DNA of 64,000 bases from Oscillospiraceae bacterium (GCA_015067835.1 SVLS01000001.1:117007-181006); one strand, 5' to 3'. Counted from the first letter of the stretch, positions 24,914-33,760 are shown. Numbers and translations are program-made. The notes: generated by a model not told the origin, from the sequence alone.

Positions 24914-24973
24914 TTGACTTTGTGGCTTTATTTTACTATACTATTTTAAAATAGTATGTTGGATTTCCAACAT
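24914..24973 (+). promoter_or_regulatory. Crp/Fnr gene promoter with palindromic operators
   Basis: TTGACT (24914-24919), a 17-bp spacer and TATACT (24937-24942) form the plus-strand promoter. A perfect 20-bp palindrome, ATACTATTTTAAAATAGTAT (24938-24957), overlaps the -10 box, and a second palindrome, ATGTTGG-attt-CCAACAT, follows at 24956-24973. The positions suit autorepression and control of the divergent pair. Confidence 0.75.
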
Positions 24974-24985
24974 CGGAGGGTAATT

Positions 24986-25651
24986 ATGGAAAAATATTTT
25001 GATTTAATTTTGGAAAATCCCTTGTTCAACGGAATCGGCGCAGAGAATCTGCGCAGCTTAATGACCTGTCTGGCCGCCAAGGTAAAGGTCTATCCGAAAG
25101 GAAGCCCTGTCTTTATGGAGGGAGACCCTGCCGGCTTTATTGGCATTGTGTTGGAGGGCTCTATTCAGATTGTCCGGGATGATTTCTATGGCAACCGGAG
25201 TCTGCTGATGCTGGCACAACAGGGTGACATCTTTGGAGAAGCTTTTGCCTGTACTGACCTGGAGTATGTTCCTTTGAGCGGATTTGCCATACGGGACTGT
25301 AAGGTTATGTGGTTGGAGTGCCGGCGGATGCTGACCGTCTGCACCAACGCCTGCAGCTTCCACAATACGCTGGTTCAAAATTTGCTGCAGGATGTTGCGC
25401 AGAAAAATCTGCTGCTCAGCCAGCGAGTCCAGTTTATGTCCCAAAAAACCACTAAGGAAAAGCTGATGGCTTATTTGCTGGATCAGGCCAAGCAGCATAA
25501 CGCCATGGAGTTCACCATTCCGCTGAACCGTCAGGCATTGGCCGACTTTCTCGGTGTAGAGCGCAGTGCCATGTCCGCTGAGCTGAGCAAGCTTCGTCAG
25601 GAAGGCTTTCTGGACAGCAAGGGCTCCTGGTTTCGGCTGCTTCAGGAATAA
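24986..25651 (+). CDS. Crp/Fnr-family regulator
   Basis: Starting at MEKYFDLIL (after GGAGGG), this 221-residue protein has an N-terminal cyclic-nucleotide-binding-like domain (VYPKGSPVFMEGDPAGFIGIVLEG and the QGDIFGEAFAC turn), a long dimerisation helix and a C-terminal helix-turn-helix (LNRQALADFLGVERSAMSAELSKLRQEGF). No N-terminal cysteine cluster of classical Fnr is seen, so a heme, NO or other effector is possible. It is divergent from the zinc-ribbon/ferredoxin pair, with strong palindromes in between. Confidence 0.85.
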   Translation: MEKYFDLILENPLFNGIGAENLRSLMTCLAAKVKVYPKGSPVFMEGDPAGFIGIVLEGSIQIVRDDFYGNRSLLMLAQQGDIFGEAFACTDLEYVPLSGFAIRDCKVMWLECRRMLTVCTNACSFHNTLVQNLLQDVAQKNLLLSQRVQFMSQKTTKEKLMAYLLDQAKQHNAMEFTIPLNRQALADFLGVERSAMSAELSKLRQEGFLDSKGSWFRLLQE

Positions 25652-25654
25652 AGC

Positions 25655-25680
25655 AAGTCCCCGGTTTGAACCGGGGACTT
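25655..25680. terminator. bidirectional terminator
   Basis: AAGTCCCCGG-tttgaa-CCGGGGACTT followed by TTCCTTTT on the plus strand. It separates the Crp/Fnr gene from the convergent lipoprotein gene. Confidence 0.9.
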
Positions 25681-25686
25681 TTCCTT

Positions 25687-26169
25687 TTATACGATTGCCT
25701 CATACTGGATGGAGCTGACAGCGTCGTTCTCCAAAATGATAATCAGCTTTCCGTTTCCTTGCTTCATAGTATAGGAATTCTTGCCGTCAAAGCCCTCTGT
25801 ACCGTAGGCTTTTTCCACCTCGGCCTTGGTGGAGGTGATGCGGATTCCCTCTGCATTTGCTACCAGGTCATCCACAAACCACCATCTGTAAATATAGTCC
25901 TGACCGTCCTTGGGATAGGTCTGAATATAGAAGCTGCCGTAGCCATAGGTCTTGTCCAGACCGTTAAACGCGCAGCTTGTGGTCTCGCTATAGGTGAAAG
26001 GATCGCCCAAAGCGGTCACAATGGGTGCGGCAAGGGCATTAAGCTTCACTTCCGTATTTTTGTAGGTAAAGGTGTATTCCTCAACCGGCTCTACGGGGCT
26101 CTCCTGGCAGCCTGCGAAGCAGACCAACAGCAATGCTGCAACGATCAATAATACAATCCGTCTTTTCAT
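25687..26169 (-). CDS. lipoprotein of the Dlt-like operon
   Basis: This 160-residue protein has a lipoprotein signal (LLIVAALLLVCFAGCQES), with the cysteine at about 21 becoming lipid-modified. The rest is unfamiliar: FTYKNTEVKLNALAAPIVTALGDP and YGYGSFYIQTYPKDGQDYIYR suggest a compact globular domain on the outside of the membrane. Its start overlaps the stop of the SGNH gene (ATGA), so it is made in proportion to it. It is likely an accessory factor of the surface-modification system and ends the operon. Confidence 0.65.
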   Translation of the reverse strand: MKRRIVLLIVAALLLVCFAGCQESPVEPVEEYTFTYKNTEVKLNALAAPIVTALGDPFTYSETTSCAFNGLDKTYGYGSFYIQTYPKDGQDYIYRWWFVDDLVANAEGIRITSTKAEVEKAYGTEGFDGKNSYTMKQGNGKLIIILENDAVSSIQYEAIV

Positions 26170-27239
26170 AATGTCTCCTTATTCTTCTGCGCCTCCATAG
26201 CCGCCTTGCGGTCGTGGTAGGCTTTGGCTTTTTCCGCCCAAAGGGCGCTGATTTGTGTATCGCTTCGGTTGTCGGCAACGCCGCACTTCTCCTGAAGCAC
26301 CTTGCCGAACCAACGGGATGCCTTTTCTGCACCGTACACATTCAAGTGCAGACCCGCATCATAGGTATCCGCATTCCAATCAATGCCGATTTCCTCCTGA
26401 CAGTCCAGCATATTGATATACAGCAGGTCATTTTCTTCCGCGAACTGCTCCACCTGCTCATCCCACTGGGGATACCATTTCGGCGACTCGATCGGCGCTT
26501 TTATCAGCACCAGCTGGGTTCCCTTGCTCTTGCACAGCTCCACCATCTTATTCAGATAGTACCAGCTGTTTTCTCCCAGCTCATAGCTGGTCGGGGGCGG
26601 CTCCGGATGCTCCGTCGTGTAAGGCTTTACGCCGGTCTGCATCAGGTAGCCGTTGTCGGACACCGGTGCAGGACTGCGAAACCAATAGGTAAAGTCCTCC
26701 TGCTTCAAATCCGACCAACGGTCGTGATACCGCAGCAGCGGCAGCACATAGCTGTAAATTGCCTCTTTCTCCCGCTCTTCTTCCGTCATAGAAGCCCATA
26801 TAGAATCCCATTTGGATTTCGACCAGCGCATTCCATCCAGGGTCATTCGGTTATAGGCCTCCCGTTTCTCCTGATCGCCGGTGCTTTGGGGCGTGTCGTA
26901 CTTCATAGAAAGCACATTAAACACGATCACATCCGGGGTTTCATACTGGAAGGTTTCCTCCATCAGGTAATAGGACTGCCAAATCAGCTGCTGGGCACTG
27001 CCCCGAATATAGGAGGTGATGCCGTACTCTTCCCACAGGGTAATGGGGGAAAAATTCTCATACACTTCGCAGTCGCCAATGAATATCACATCATTGTTGC
27101 CGGCGTTATCGTAGTATTCCCCAATCAAAGCGCCTTCCTTGTTGTCCATATACTTGGGCATCAGCAAGGCCTGCAGGCAATACCACAATACTGCAAAAAT
27201 CAACACAGAGGCGGTAATAAGTGCTATTTTCTTCTTCAT
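26166..27239 (-). CDS. SGNH/DltD-like membrane-anchored protein
   Basis: This 357-residue protein has one N-terminal membrane anchor (IALITASVLIFAVLWYCLQALL) and an extracellular SGNH-like domain. VIFIGDCEVYENFSPITLW resembles the GDSL block but has GDCE in place of GDS, and DAGLHLNVYGAEKASRW supplies the Asp-x-x-x-His pair. The mix is typical of DltD and AlgJ-like partners of MBOAT proteins, which complete acyl transfer to wall polymers. It follows the MBOAT gene by eight bases. The lack of the usual serine suggests a changed mechanism or a structural role. Confidence 0.75.
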   Translation of the reverse strand: MKKKIALITASVLIFAVLWYCLQALLMPKYMDNKEGALIGEYYDNAGNNDVIFIGDCEVYENFSPITLWEEYGITSYIRGSAQQLIWQSYYLMEETFQYETPDVIVFNVLSMKYDTPQSTGDQEKREAYNRMTLDGMRWSKSKWDSIWASMTEEEREKEAIYSYVLPLLRYHDRWSDLKQEDFTYWFRSPAPVSDNGYLMQTGVKPYTTEHPEPPPTSYELGENSWYYLNKMVELCKSKGTQLVLIKAPIESPKWYPQWDEQVEQFAEENDLLYINMLDCQEEIGIDWNADTYDAGLHLNVYGAEKASRWFGKVLQEKCGVADNRSDTQISALWAEKAKAYHDRKAAMEAQKNKETL

Positions 27240-27247
27240 ACTGCCTC

Positions 27248-28813
27248 CTAGAACCGGTTATAAATAAAATTACTTGCCTGATAGCCGATGCCATAGCTGC
27301 CCATCAGCAGCACCACCATCAGCAGCGCAAGAACAAGGATGTACCGCAAAACAGGCTTTTCCCACAAATTTTGCCGGATGCTTCCCCTCTTTTCCTCAAA
27401 CAGGCTGACGCCGAACATCAGCGCAATGCCGCCACCCAATATGGCGTAATCCGTTCCGGACAGCCCCAGGTTCATCAGCGTACCATTCCACAAAATGGGG
27501 AAATTGAAGGTCGTTACCAGCGAACCCATCCGGCGGAAATACTCCCCTACATTGGGGAACAAATCCACAATGCGGATGAGATTCATCAAAATGAACATCC
27601 GCAGGATTTCAAAGCCGCCGTACCATTTCTTCTCTTTCCAACCAAAGCGATTGTGGAATTTTTCATACAACGGCGTCAATTCCTCGGATACCACGATGAC
27701 AAAGCAGTTCATCATACCCCACAGCAGGAAATTGGGCGTGATTCCGTGCCAGATGCCTGTCATCGCCCAGGTAGCTATCGACGCCACATACACCGGCAAG
27801 CGCTTGCCGAAATTGCCCAGCTTGTTGCGCGCCTTTTTGCTCAGCTTCAGCATTGGACCGCTGACAGAAATGGGGTAGAAAATATAACTTTTCATCCATT
27901 CTCCCAGGGAAATATGCCATCTGCGCCAATATTCGGCAATATTTTTTGAGAAAAACGGGCGGATGAAATTTTCCGGCATTTTAATGCCCAACGCTTGAGA
28001 CAGACCAATCACAATGTCAATGCCGCCGGTGAAGTCCGCATAAATCTGCACCGCATAAAACAGGGTGAGCAGGAAAAATCCCACGCCGGTGAATTCCGGT
28101 CCCCGGAGAGCAAGCACCGCCACCGCAATGCGGTCGGCAATCACCATTTTCTTGAAGAAGCCCCACAGCATTCGCTGCAGGCCGAAGGAAAATTCCTTCC
28201 CGTCAAAGCCTTTCCCGGCCAACAGCTGGGGTGCCAGCTCTGAATGCTTGTTAATCGGGCCTTGAATCAGCTGAGGGAAATAAGATGCAAACAGCATCAG
28301 CTTCAGCGGATTTTTCTCTGCCTTGTCCGTTCCCCGGTAAATATCCACCAGGTAGCCCATACTTTGGAACATATAGAAGGAAATACCCAGCGGCAGAGCC
28401 AGCGTCAAAAAGGAAAGAAAACCACCATTGGCCAGGCTCTTAAAGGGTTCTGCCAGCAAAAATTTGCACATACCCAATACGCCAAAGTTCAAAACCAGAC
28501 AGACAATCAAAATGATGCGATTGTTCCGCTTGGTTTTTCCCTTGATTTCCTTTTTGTCTTCCCGGGACAGGCTTTCCTTGTTCTGCGCCAGATAGCTCTC
28601 CTGCTTTTGGAGATTCCTGTCCATCAGCATACTTGCCCCGTAGGTGGACAGAACCGTCAGCAAAAGGAAGGTCAGGTACTGGACGCCGGCGCACAGATAG
28701 AAAACCAGGCTTGCCAGCAGCAAGAAGCACCATCTTACCTTTTGCGGCAGCAGATAGTACACCAGCAAGGTAGCCGCAGCAAACAGCAAAAAGCTTACGG
28801 ATGTAATCTGCAT
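27248..28813 (-). CDS. MBOAT-family O-acyltransferase (DltB/AlgI-like)
   Basis: This 521-residue polytopic membrane protein has about ten hydrophobic segments. The MBOAT core is clear: SYFPQLIQGPI, FADFTGGIDIVIGLSQALG, NFIRPFFSKNIAEYWRRWHISLGEW and the catalytic histidine in GIWHGITPNFLLWG. Such proteins hand activated groups from a carrier protein across the membrane to surface polymers. It starts one base after the carrier protein gene, and the order adenylase-carrier-MBOAT-SGNH matches dlt operons. Confidence 0.88.
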   Translation of the reverse strand: MQITSVSFLLFAAATLLVYYLLPQKVRWCFLLLASLVFYLCAGVQYLTFLLLTVLSTYGASMLMDRNLQKQESYLAQNKESLSREDKKEIKGKTKRNNRIILIVCLVLNFGVLGMCKFLLAEPFKSLANGGFLSFLTLALPLGISFYMFQSMGYLVDIYRGTDKAEKNPLKLMLFASYFPQLIQGPINKHSELAPQLLAGKGFDGKEFSFGLQRMLWGFFKKMVIADRIAVAVLALRGPEFTGVGFFLLTLFYAVQIYADFTGGIDIVIGLSQALGIKMPENFIRPFFSKNIAEYWRRWHISLGEWMKSYIFYPISVSGPMLKLSKKARNKLGNFGKRLPVYVASIATWAMTGIWHGITPNFLLWGMMNCFVIVVSEELTPLYEKFHNRFGWKEKKWYGGFEILRMFILMNLIRIVDLFPNVGEYFRRMGSLVTTFNFPILWNGTLMNLGLSGTDYAILGGGIALMFGVSLFEEKRGSIRQNLWEKPVLRYILVLALLMVVLLMGSYGIGYQASNFIYNRF

Positions 28814-28814
28814 A

Positions 28815-29042
28815 TTATTCGTCCATCAGCTTTTCCACCAGGGCATACAGCGCCTGTGCGGAATTGAAATTCTCCGGTGTCAGCTCCACGGCAGGAATCT
28901 GCACATCATACTCTGCGTCAATTTCTGCCACAATGGTCACGATGTCAAAGGAATCCAGCACCTTTTCGTCAATCAAACCGGTGGCTGTCTCAAAATCCAC
29001 CTCGGGATGCAGTTCCGACAAAATATTCAGCAATGCTTCCAT
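28815..29042 (-). CDS. acyl/peptidyl carrier protein (DltC-like)
   Basis: This 75-residue acidic helical protein has the phosphopantetheine site in EKVLDSFDIVTIVAEIDAEY, with serine at about residue 31. Its size and place between the adenylase and the MBOAT gene suggest that it carries the activated amino acid, as DltC carries D-alanine. It starts after AAAGGAGA, 12 bases upstream of which the adenylase gene ends. Confidence 0.85.
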   Translation of the reverse strand: MEALLNILSELHPEVDFETATGLIDEKVLDSFDIVTIVAEIDAEYDVQIPAVELTPENFNSAQALYALVEKLMDE

Positions 29043-29054
29043 AATCCTTCTCCT

Positions 29055-30569
29055 TTATTTTTCAGCATACAGCGTTTTCAGCAAATTGCGGTCGATTTTT
29101 CCGTTGGGCGTCAGAGGCAGAGTCTCCAGCTGCTTGGTCACATTGGGAATCATATATCTGGGAAGCTTTTCCTTGATATAAGCCGTCAGCTCCGCCACCG
29201 CCAAATCGCCGGTGTAATAAAGCACAATTTTCTTCTTCTCATTGTCGAAGATACAGCAGGCGCTGCGCACCTGAGGGTGCATATTCACAATAACCTCAAT
29301 TTCTCCCAGCTCAATCCGGTGTCCCATGTGCTTGATTTGATAGTCCTTCCGACCGGCAAATTCCAGCTCTCCCCGCTGATTCCAGCGCCCCAAATCGCCG
29401 GTGCGGTAAATCAGCTCCGGATAAAGGTGGTTCAGGGGATTTTGAACAAAAGCTTCTGAGGTTTTTTCCGGATTGCAATAGTAGCCCAGGGTCAATCTGG
29501 TGCCCCGCACACAAATTTCGCCTTGCTGCCCCACCGGAGGAATCTGATTGTTTTCATCCAGCAGCAGGATTTCTGTATTCTTGAAGGGTCTGCCGATGGG
29601 CAGCGTCTCTTCCTCAGAAAAATCCCGCTCCACCTCGTAGTAACAGCAAATACCGGTGGTCTCCGTCGGTCCGTAGAGGTTGATGAACCGGGCTTCCGGC
29701 AATGCCTGCCGCCACAGCTTAAACTGCTTGATGGGGAACACCTCGCTGGCAAAAGCAATGGTTCTCAGGTGTTCCGGCTTCACGGTTTCAAAGGTGCGGA
29801 AGGAGGAAATCATCGTCAACGCTGACACCACCCAACACAGGGTGTTGATGTTGTGTTGATTCAAAAATTCCACCAGCTTAATGGGGAACATAAACAGCTG
29901 CTTGGGAATCAGCACCGTGGTTGCGCCGTACTTCAAGGTAGGAATCACCTCTTTGAGATAGGCGTCAAAATACAGGGGTGTCTGATTGCCAAAAACAGAG
30001 TTTTCGTCAAATTTCAGTACATCACACAGGTTCTCCACATAGTCAATGACGCTGCGATGGCAGGCCACCACGCCCTTGGGTACGCCGGTAGAACCGGAGG
30101 TAAACACAATGTAGATGGGATCAATATCCAACTGCTTGTCCCGAACGGCGGCAAGTGCATCATCGTCGCTTGCACCGCCGGCCAGCTCCTCATAGGAGAA
30201 AACCTTTCCCTGATAGTTCAGCTCATTGGCCAATGTCCGGGTGGTTTCGTCACAAATCAAGGCGCCGCCTTCGCCCAGCGTCTTAAAAATCAGTTCAATG
30301 CGGTGACGGGGCATTTCATCATCCAGCGGGACATAGTAGCACCCGGCGTAAATAGCGCCGAAGAACGCCGCAAGGGTCGTCGGATGCTTGCGCATAAAGA
30401 CCACTATGCTCTGGCGGTAATAGCCTGCTTTATTCAGCGCTGTTCCGATGCTCCGGGCTTGCTGATAAACCTCCCGGAAGGTCAGCCCCATTTCTTCATT
30501 GGCAAAGGCAACCTTTTCCGGACAGCGGACAACCGTCTGCTCCAGATATTCCAAAATATTTGTCTGCAT
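29055..30569 (-). CDS. amino-acid adenylation enzyme (DltA-like)
   Basis: This 504-residue class I adenylate-forming enzyme starts at MQTNILEYLE after GGAG. It shows the usual motifs in order: FTSGSTGVPKGVVACHRS (ATP loop), YFDAYLKEVIPTL (with the aspartate that binds an alpha-amino group in amino-acid-specific enzymes), INLYGPTETTG, YRTGDLGRW, GRKDYQIKHMGHRIELGEIE and NGKIDRN with the catalytic lysine. It should form an aminoacyl-AMP and load the carrier protein next to it. Which amino acid is open; a racemase precedes it in the operon. Confidence 0.88.
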   Translation of the reverse strand: MQTNILEYLEQTVVRCPEKVAFANEEMGLTFREVYQQARSIGTALNKAGYYRQSIVVFMRKHPTTLAAFFGAIYAGCYYVPLDDEMPRHRIELIFKTLGEGGALICDETTRTLANELNYQGKVFSYEELAGGASDDDALAAVRDKQLDIDPIYIVFTSGSTGVPKGVVACHRSVIDYVENLCDVLKFDENSVFGNQTPLYFDAYLKEVIPTLKYGATTVLIPKQLFMFPIKLVEFLNQHNINTLCWVVSALTMISSFRTFETVKPEHLRTIAFASEVFPIKQFKLWRQALPEARFINLYGPTETTGICCYYEVERDFSEEETLPIGRPFKNTEILLLDENNQIPPVGQQGEICVRGTRLTLGYYCNPEKTSEAFVQNPLNHLYPELIYRTGDLGRWNQRGELEFAGRKDYQIKHMGHRIELGEIEVIVNMHPQVRSACCIFDNEKKKIVLYYTGDLAVAELTAYIKEKLPRYMIPNVTKQLETLPLTPNGKIDRNLLKTLYAEK

Positions 30570-30628
30570 AGCAGTTGCTCCTTTCAAAGACTCCCTTATG
30601 CCGGGGAGGCTTTTCCGCCTGCTGGCGG

Positions 30629-31357
30629 TTACTTCGTAATCAAACAGTCATATTCCTTCTTCACCGGTTTGCCACAGGTGCGCAAAGCCTCTCTTGCCAG
30701 CACTTCCATGGCATCGATAAAGCCCGGGCCGATGTTTTTCTCCCGTTTAATCAGGGAAAGCTCCGTACAGCCCAAAATCATCGCTTCTGCACCTTTGCTG
30801 CGCAGATTCTTCTCCACAGCAGAAAACCGCTCCATTTCCACCGGCTTGCCTGCTTTCACATTGTTGAAAATCAGGTGCATAACATCCTTTTGTGCCTGCT
30901 CGTCAGGCGCAATGGGCTCTAAGCCCTGACGGCGCAATTCCTGATGAAAAATGCCGGATTGGATGGTGCCGGAGGTGGCGAGAATGCCCACCTTCCTGAT
31001 GCCGTTGGCTTTCAAATGCGCCACTGTTTCCTCAACGCCGTTGATGACCGGCACATTCAGACCGGCCTGCAGACCGCCCATAAAGTAATGGGCTGTAATG
31101 CAGGGAATGGCGATGCAGGCAACCTCACGACGGCTCAGCTCCTCGCCGATTTCCAACATCATCGGAAAGGGATTTTCCTTGCTGTTATCCAGAATATAAG
31201 CCGTGCGGTCGGGAATCATCGGCATATTGTAAACAATCATCGGCAGATGCTCCTGGTCCACCCGGGCATCTGTCATCTGAATAACCAGCTCCATAAAATA
31301 GGCTGTTGCCAGCGGACCAAGCCCGCCGATGACGCCTAAAATCTTCTTGTTTTCCAT
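30629..31357 (-). CDS. aspartate/glutamate-type amino-acid racemase
   Basis: This 242-residue protein has the family N terminus (GVIGGLGPLATAYFMELV), VYNMPMIPDRTAYI, the first catalytic cysteine in CIAIPCITAHYF (asparagine of the usual CNT is replaced by isoleucine) and the second in MILGCTELSLI. Cofactor-free two-base racemases of this group act on aspartate, glutamate or, in RacX/YgeA types, a broader range. It lies 59 bases before the adenylase gene, so its D-amino acid may be the substrate loaded onto the carrier. Confidence 0.85.
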   Translation of the reverse strand: MENKKILGVIGGLGPLATAYFMELVIQMTDARVDQEHLPMIVYNMPMIPDRTAYILDNSKENPFPMMLEIGEELSRREVACIAIPCITAHYFMGGLQAGLNVPVINGVEETVAHLKANGIRKVGILATSGTIQSGIFHQELRRQGLEPIAPDEQAQKDVMHLIFNNVKAGKPVEMERFSAVEKNLRSKGAEAMILGCTELSLIKREKNIGPGFIDAMEVLAREALRTCGKPVKKEYDCLITK

Positions 31358-31366
31358 ATTTCTACC

Positions 31367-32539
31367 TCAGGGCTTTGCATTGGCAATGGCCGCATTATCC
31401 CAGGGAAGCGTGCTCTCAGGAAGCTTCTGCACCGGTGTTGCCGGATACAGAGATTTATCCCGGTTAAAGGGATTGCTGTCCACCGTAGAAGACAGCGCAT
31501 CCAACTCCCGGTCGGTTACCAGACACAGCTCCCAGGACCATACATTGTCATAGTGATAGTAGGATTTGCCGCCATCCACGCTGACCAACAGCCAATAGTG
31601 GTTGGAATCCTCCGGGAAATTCTTTACCTTTTGCACATCGATGGTAGGAATATTCAGCCGTTCCAGCATCAGCTTCTGGATGGCATAGAAATAGAAGCAA
31701 TCGCCCTTCTTATTCTCCAGGAACTCATAGGCTGCCTGCAAATAATCGTCGTGTCGGGAAGTGGAGCCGGAGTAGGTAAAATGTCCCGGTCCAATATGGC
31801 TCTCGCGGCGTGTCCACACATAGACCGCTTCAGCCTTTTGCCGATCCGTCATATCTTCCGTAATAAACTTGTCCAGCAAGGCATCCACCCGGGCGTAAAT
31901 CACATCGGGCTCTACAAAATTCAGGGGTTTTACCTTTACCGTCAGCTTCATCGTAAGCGTTGCCACGTTGCCGGCCGCATCCGTTGCCCGATAGGTAACC
32001 GTATAGACACCGGGCTGAGCCAGATTGACGGTGGATTGGTCAATCTCCAGAACAGGTGCGGCGTCCATATCATCGGTCACCGTGATGCCTTTGCGATAGG
32101 AGACCGTATCTCCCACATAAACCTCCACATCACGAACGCCCGAAATAACAGGGGCTTGCTTGTCCACAATAAATGTGAGGGTAGAAGAAATCAGAGAAGA
32201 ATTGCCGGCAGCATCCGTCAAGCGCACCGTTACCGCCTGCGCCCCCTCCTTGCTCCAGTCCGGCTCTGTCACAAATGTGACCGTCACCTCAGAAGCATCC
32301 ACAATATTTTCCACAAAATCCGATGCCTTCAGCGCTCCGGGTGCATACACTGTCACATTCTTTGGCTGCGCAGTAGGTGGTGTTGTATCCTCCTGAACGG
32401 AAGGCTGATTCTGCTGAGGCGGAAGAATGGCATCTGCAATCCAATCTCCTACAAAGGGTACAGCTGCAAATACAGCCACAGCAAAAACTGCGACGATAAT
32501 CCAGGATATCCCTTTAGAATTGTTCCGTTTTCTACTCAT
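31367..32539 (-). CDS. transglutaminase-like surface protein with Ig-like domains
   Basis: The 390-residue product has an N-terminal membrane anchor (ISWIIVAVFAVAVFAAVPFVG), two or three DUF5011/cadherin-like Ig domains (PKNVTVYAPGALKASDFV and APVISGVRDVEVYVGDTVSYR with TYRATDAAGN), and a C-terminal transglutaminase-like domain. Its Cys-His-Asp set is visible: KKGDCFYFYA, SNHYWLLV and YYHYDNV. It probably cleaves or cross-links cell-wall peptides. The start is the ATG after GAGGTG. It heads the Dlt-like operon and lies nine bases before the racemase gene. Confidence 0.8.
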   Translation of the reverse strand: MSRKRNNSKGISWIIVAVFAVAVFAAVPFVGDWIADAILPPQQNQPSVQEDTTPPTAQPKNVTVYAPGALKASDFVENIVDASEVTVTFVTEPDWSKEGAQAVTVRLTDAAGNSSLISSTLTFIVDKQAPVISGVRDVEVYVGDTVSYRKGITVTDDMDAAPVLEIDQSTVNLAQPGVYTVTYRATDAAGNVATLTMKLTVKVKPLNFVEPDVIYARVDALLDKFITEDMTDRQKAEAVYVWTRRESHIGPGHFTYSGSTSRHDDYLQAAYEFLENKKGDCFYFYAIQKLMLERLNIPTIDVQKVKNFPEDSNHYWLLVSVDGGKSYYHYDNVWSWELCLVTDRELDALSSTVDSNPFNRDKSLYPATPVQKLPESTLPWDNAAIANAKP

Positions 32540-32589
32540 AATGAACACCTCGCATATTCCGACACTACACCTATTTTAAGCTAGCATAT

Positions 32590-32618
32590 ATTATACCTCT
32601 AACCCTATGGAAAATCAA
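32590..32618 (-). promoter_or_regulatory. promoter of the Dlt-like operon
   Basis: On the minus strand TTGATT (32613-32618), a 17-bp spacer and TATAAT (32590-32595) lie about 50 bases upstream of the transglutaminase-like gene. Confidence 0.75.
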
Positions 32619-33082
32619 GGGTTCATCCTTTGCAAACAAAGAAAAAACCCACGATAATATCTCCAACAGAGGAAAGCTTTTCCGTTTCCTTCCCTTCTAT
32701 TCTTCCCAAAATCAGAAAGGTAAATCCATTCCCTGCTTTTTCTGTGTTATGTAAACCAAGAATTTTGTTGTTTTCTCTTATCTTCCGGTTGTAACGCAAT
32801 GTAGGGGCGGCATAGCCCCTTTTATGTCATTGCGAGGAGCATAAGCGACGTGGCAATCCCCCCACCACGCCATTGCGAGGAGCGAAGCGACGTGGCAATC
32901 TCCCGGTACGCAGTTTGTTCCTGCAATACATATCGACAGATGTTCCCAGGAGATTCCCACGGCCCGTTGGGCCTCGGAATGACATGCTATATCGTAAAAT
33001 GTCCCATTTATGTCATTGCAAGGAGTATGGAGACACCACAGAAAACGAACCCCTCCGAAGAGGGGCTCTTTGTAACGCAAAA
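32619..33082. other. intergenic stretch with REP-like repeats
   Basis: No gene. It separates the Dlt-like operon from thiT and holds two close copies of an ATTGCGAGGAGC-type repeat (listed next) plus GC-rich single words such as CCACGGCCCGTTGGGCCTCGG. Confidence 0.6.
32827..32900. repeat. ATTGCGAGGAGC(GA)AGCGACGTGGCAATC repeats
   Basis: Two near-identical units, CATTGCGAGGAGC-ataagcg-ACGTGGCAATC (about 32828-32858) and CATTGCGAGGAGC-gaagcg-ACGTGGCAATC (about 32871-32900), can each fold on themselves (ATTGC with GCAAT). A partial, complementary form (CTCGGAATGACA) follows at about 32974. This type of repeat is scattered in many gut Clostridia. Confidence 0.7.
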
Positions 33083-33736
33083 TCAGCCGATTTTTTGAAC
33101 AATTTTGGGCATCCGTCCCAAAAACAGCGCCACCACAGCAGTCAACACCATTTCCGGCACCATATACATTCCGTTATACACCACACTGTACACAAAGCCC
33201 AACAGCCCCGGGCTTAAACTTTCCACCAATGCTGCACCCCATTGCGGGAAGCCTTCCTGGGTGAAAAACCACTCTGCATAGCCGGAAAACAGGATGTAGC
33301 CGGATGCAATATGGGCAAGATACCGCCCCCCCAGCGCAACCAGAGAACCTGCCATCAAGGAAACGCCGGGCTTTTGGATGCGATTGCGGAACACACCGCC
33401 CAAGCCCAGTGCCGTGAAAGCCACCACATAGTCCAGCAGGCACATAATCAGCGCATTGACAATCATCACGCCTTCCCCGAAATAGTCCGGTTGGAAGGCC
33501 GCGATGAGGGTTTTTGTGCCGATGGCCATTTCCAGAAGCGCATAGGCAAGGGCGCATACAAGTCCCCATTTTACCCCGTAGCGATAGGAAATCAGCACCA
33601 CCGGAAGCATACTGACCAGCGTCAGCTGACCGCCAAAGGGAAATTCCGGGATGAACATTTTGCTGACCAGCTCCAGAACAATGGCAATGGCCAACAGCAT
33701 TGCGCTTTCCACCAAGCGCCGTGTTTTGTTTTGCAT
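33083..33736 (-). CDS. thiT: thiamine ECF transporter S component
   Basis: This 217-residue membrane protein has six segments and the ThiT pattern: RLVESAMLLAIAIVLELV, then GGQLTLVSMLPVVLISYRYGVKWGL. The upstream TPP riboswitch strongly supports thiamine as the substrate. It binds thiamine and hands it to the shared ECF energising module, which is not encoded here. It starts after AAGGAGG and is alone in its unit. Confidence 0.9.
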   Translation of the reverse strand: MQNKTRRLVESAMLLAIAIVLELVSKMFIPEFPFGGQLTLVSMLPVVLISYRYGVKWGLVCALAYALLEMAIGTKTLIAAFQPDYFGEGVMIVNALIMCLLDYVVAFTALGLGGVFRNRIQKPGVSLMAGSLVALGGRYLAHIASGYILFSGYAEWFFTQEGFPQWGAALVESLSPGLLGFVYSVVYNGMYMVPEMVLTAVVALFLGRMPKIVQKIG

Positions 33737-33760
33737 AACAAAACCTCCTTAAATAAAATA

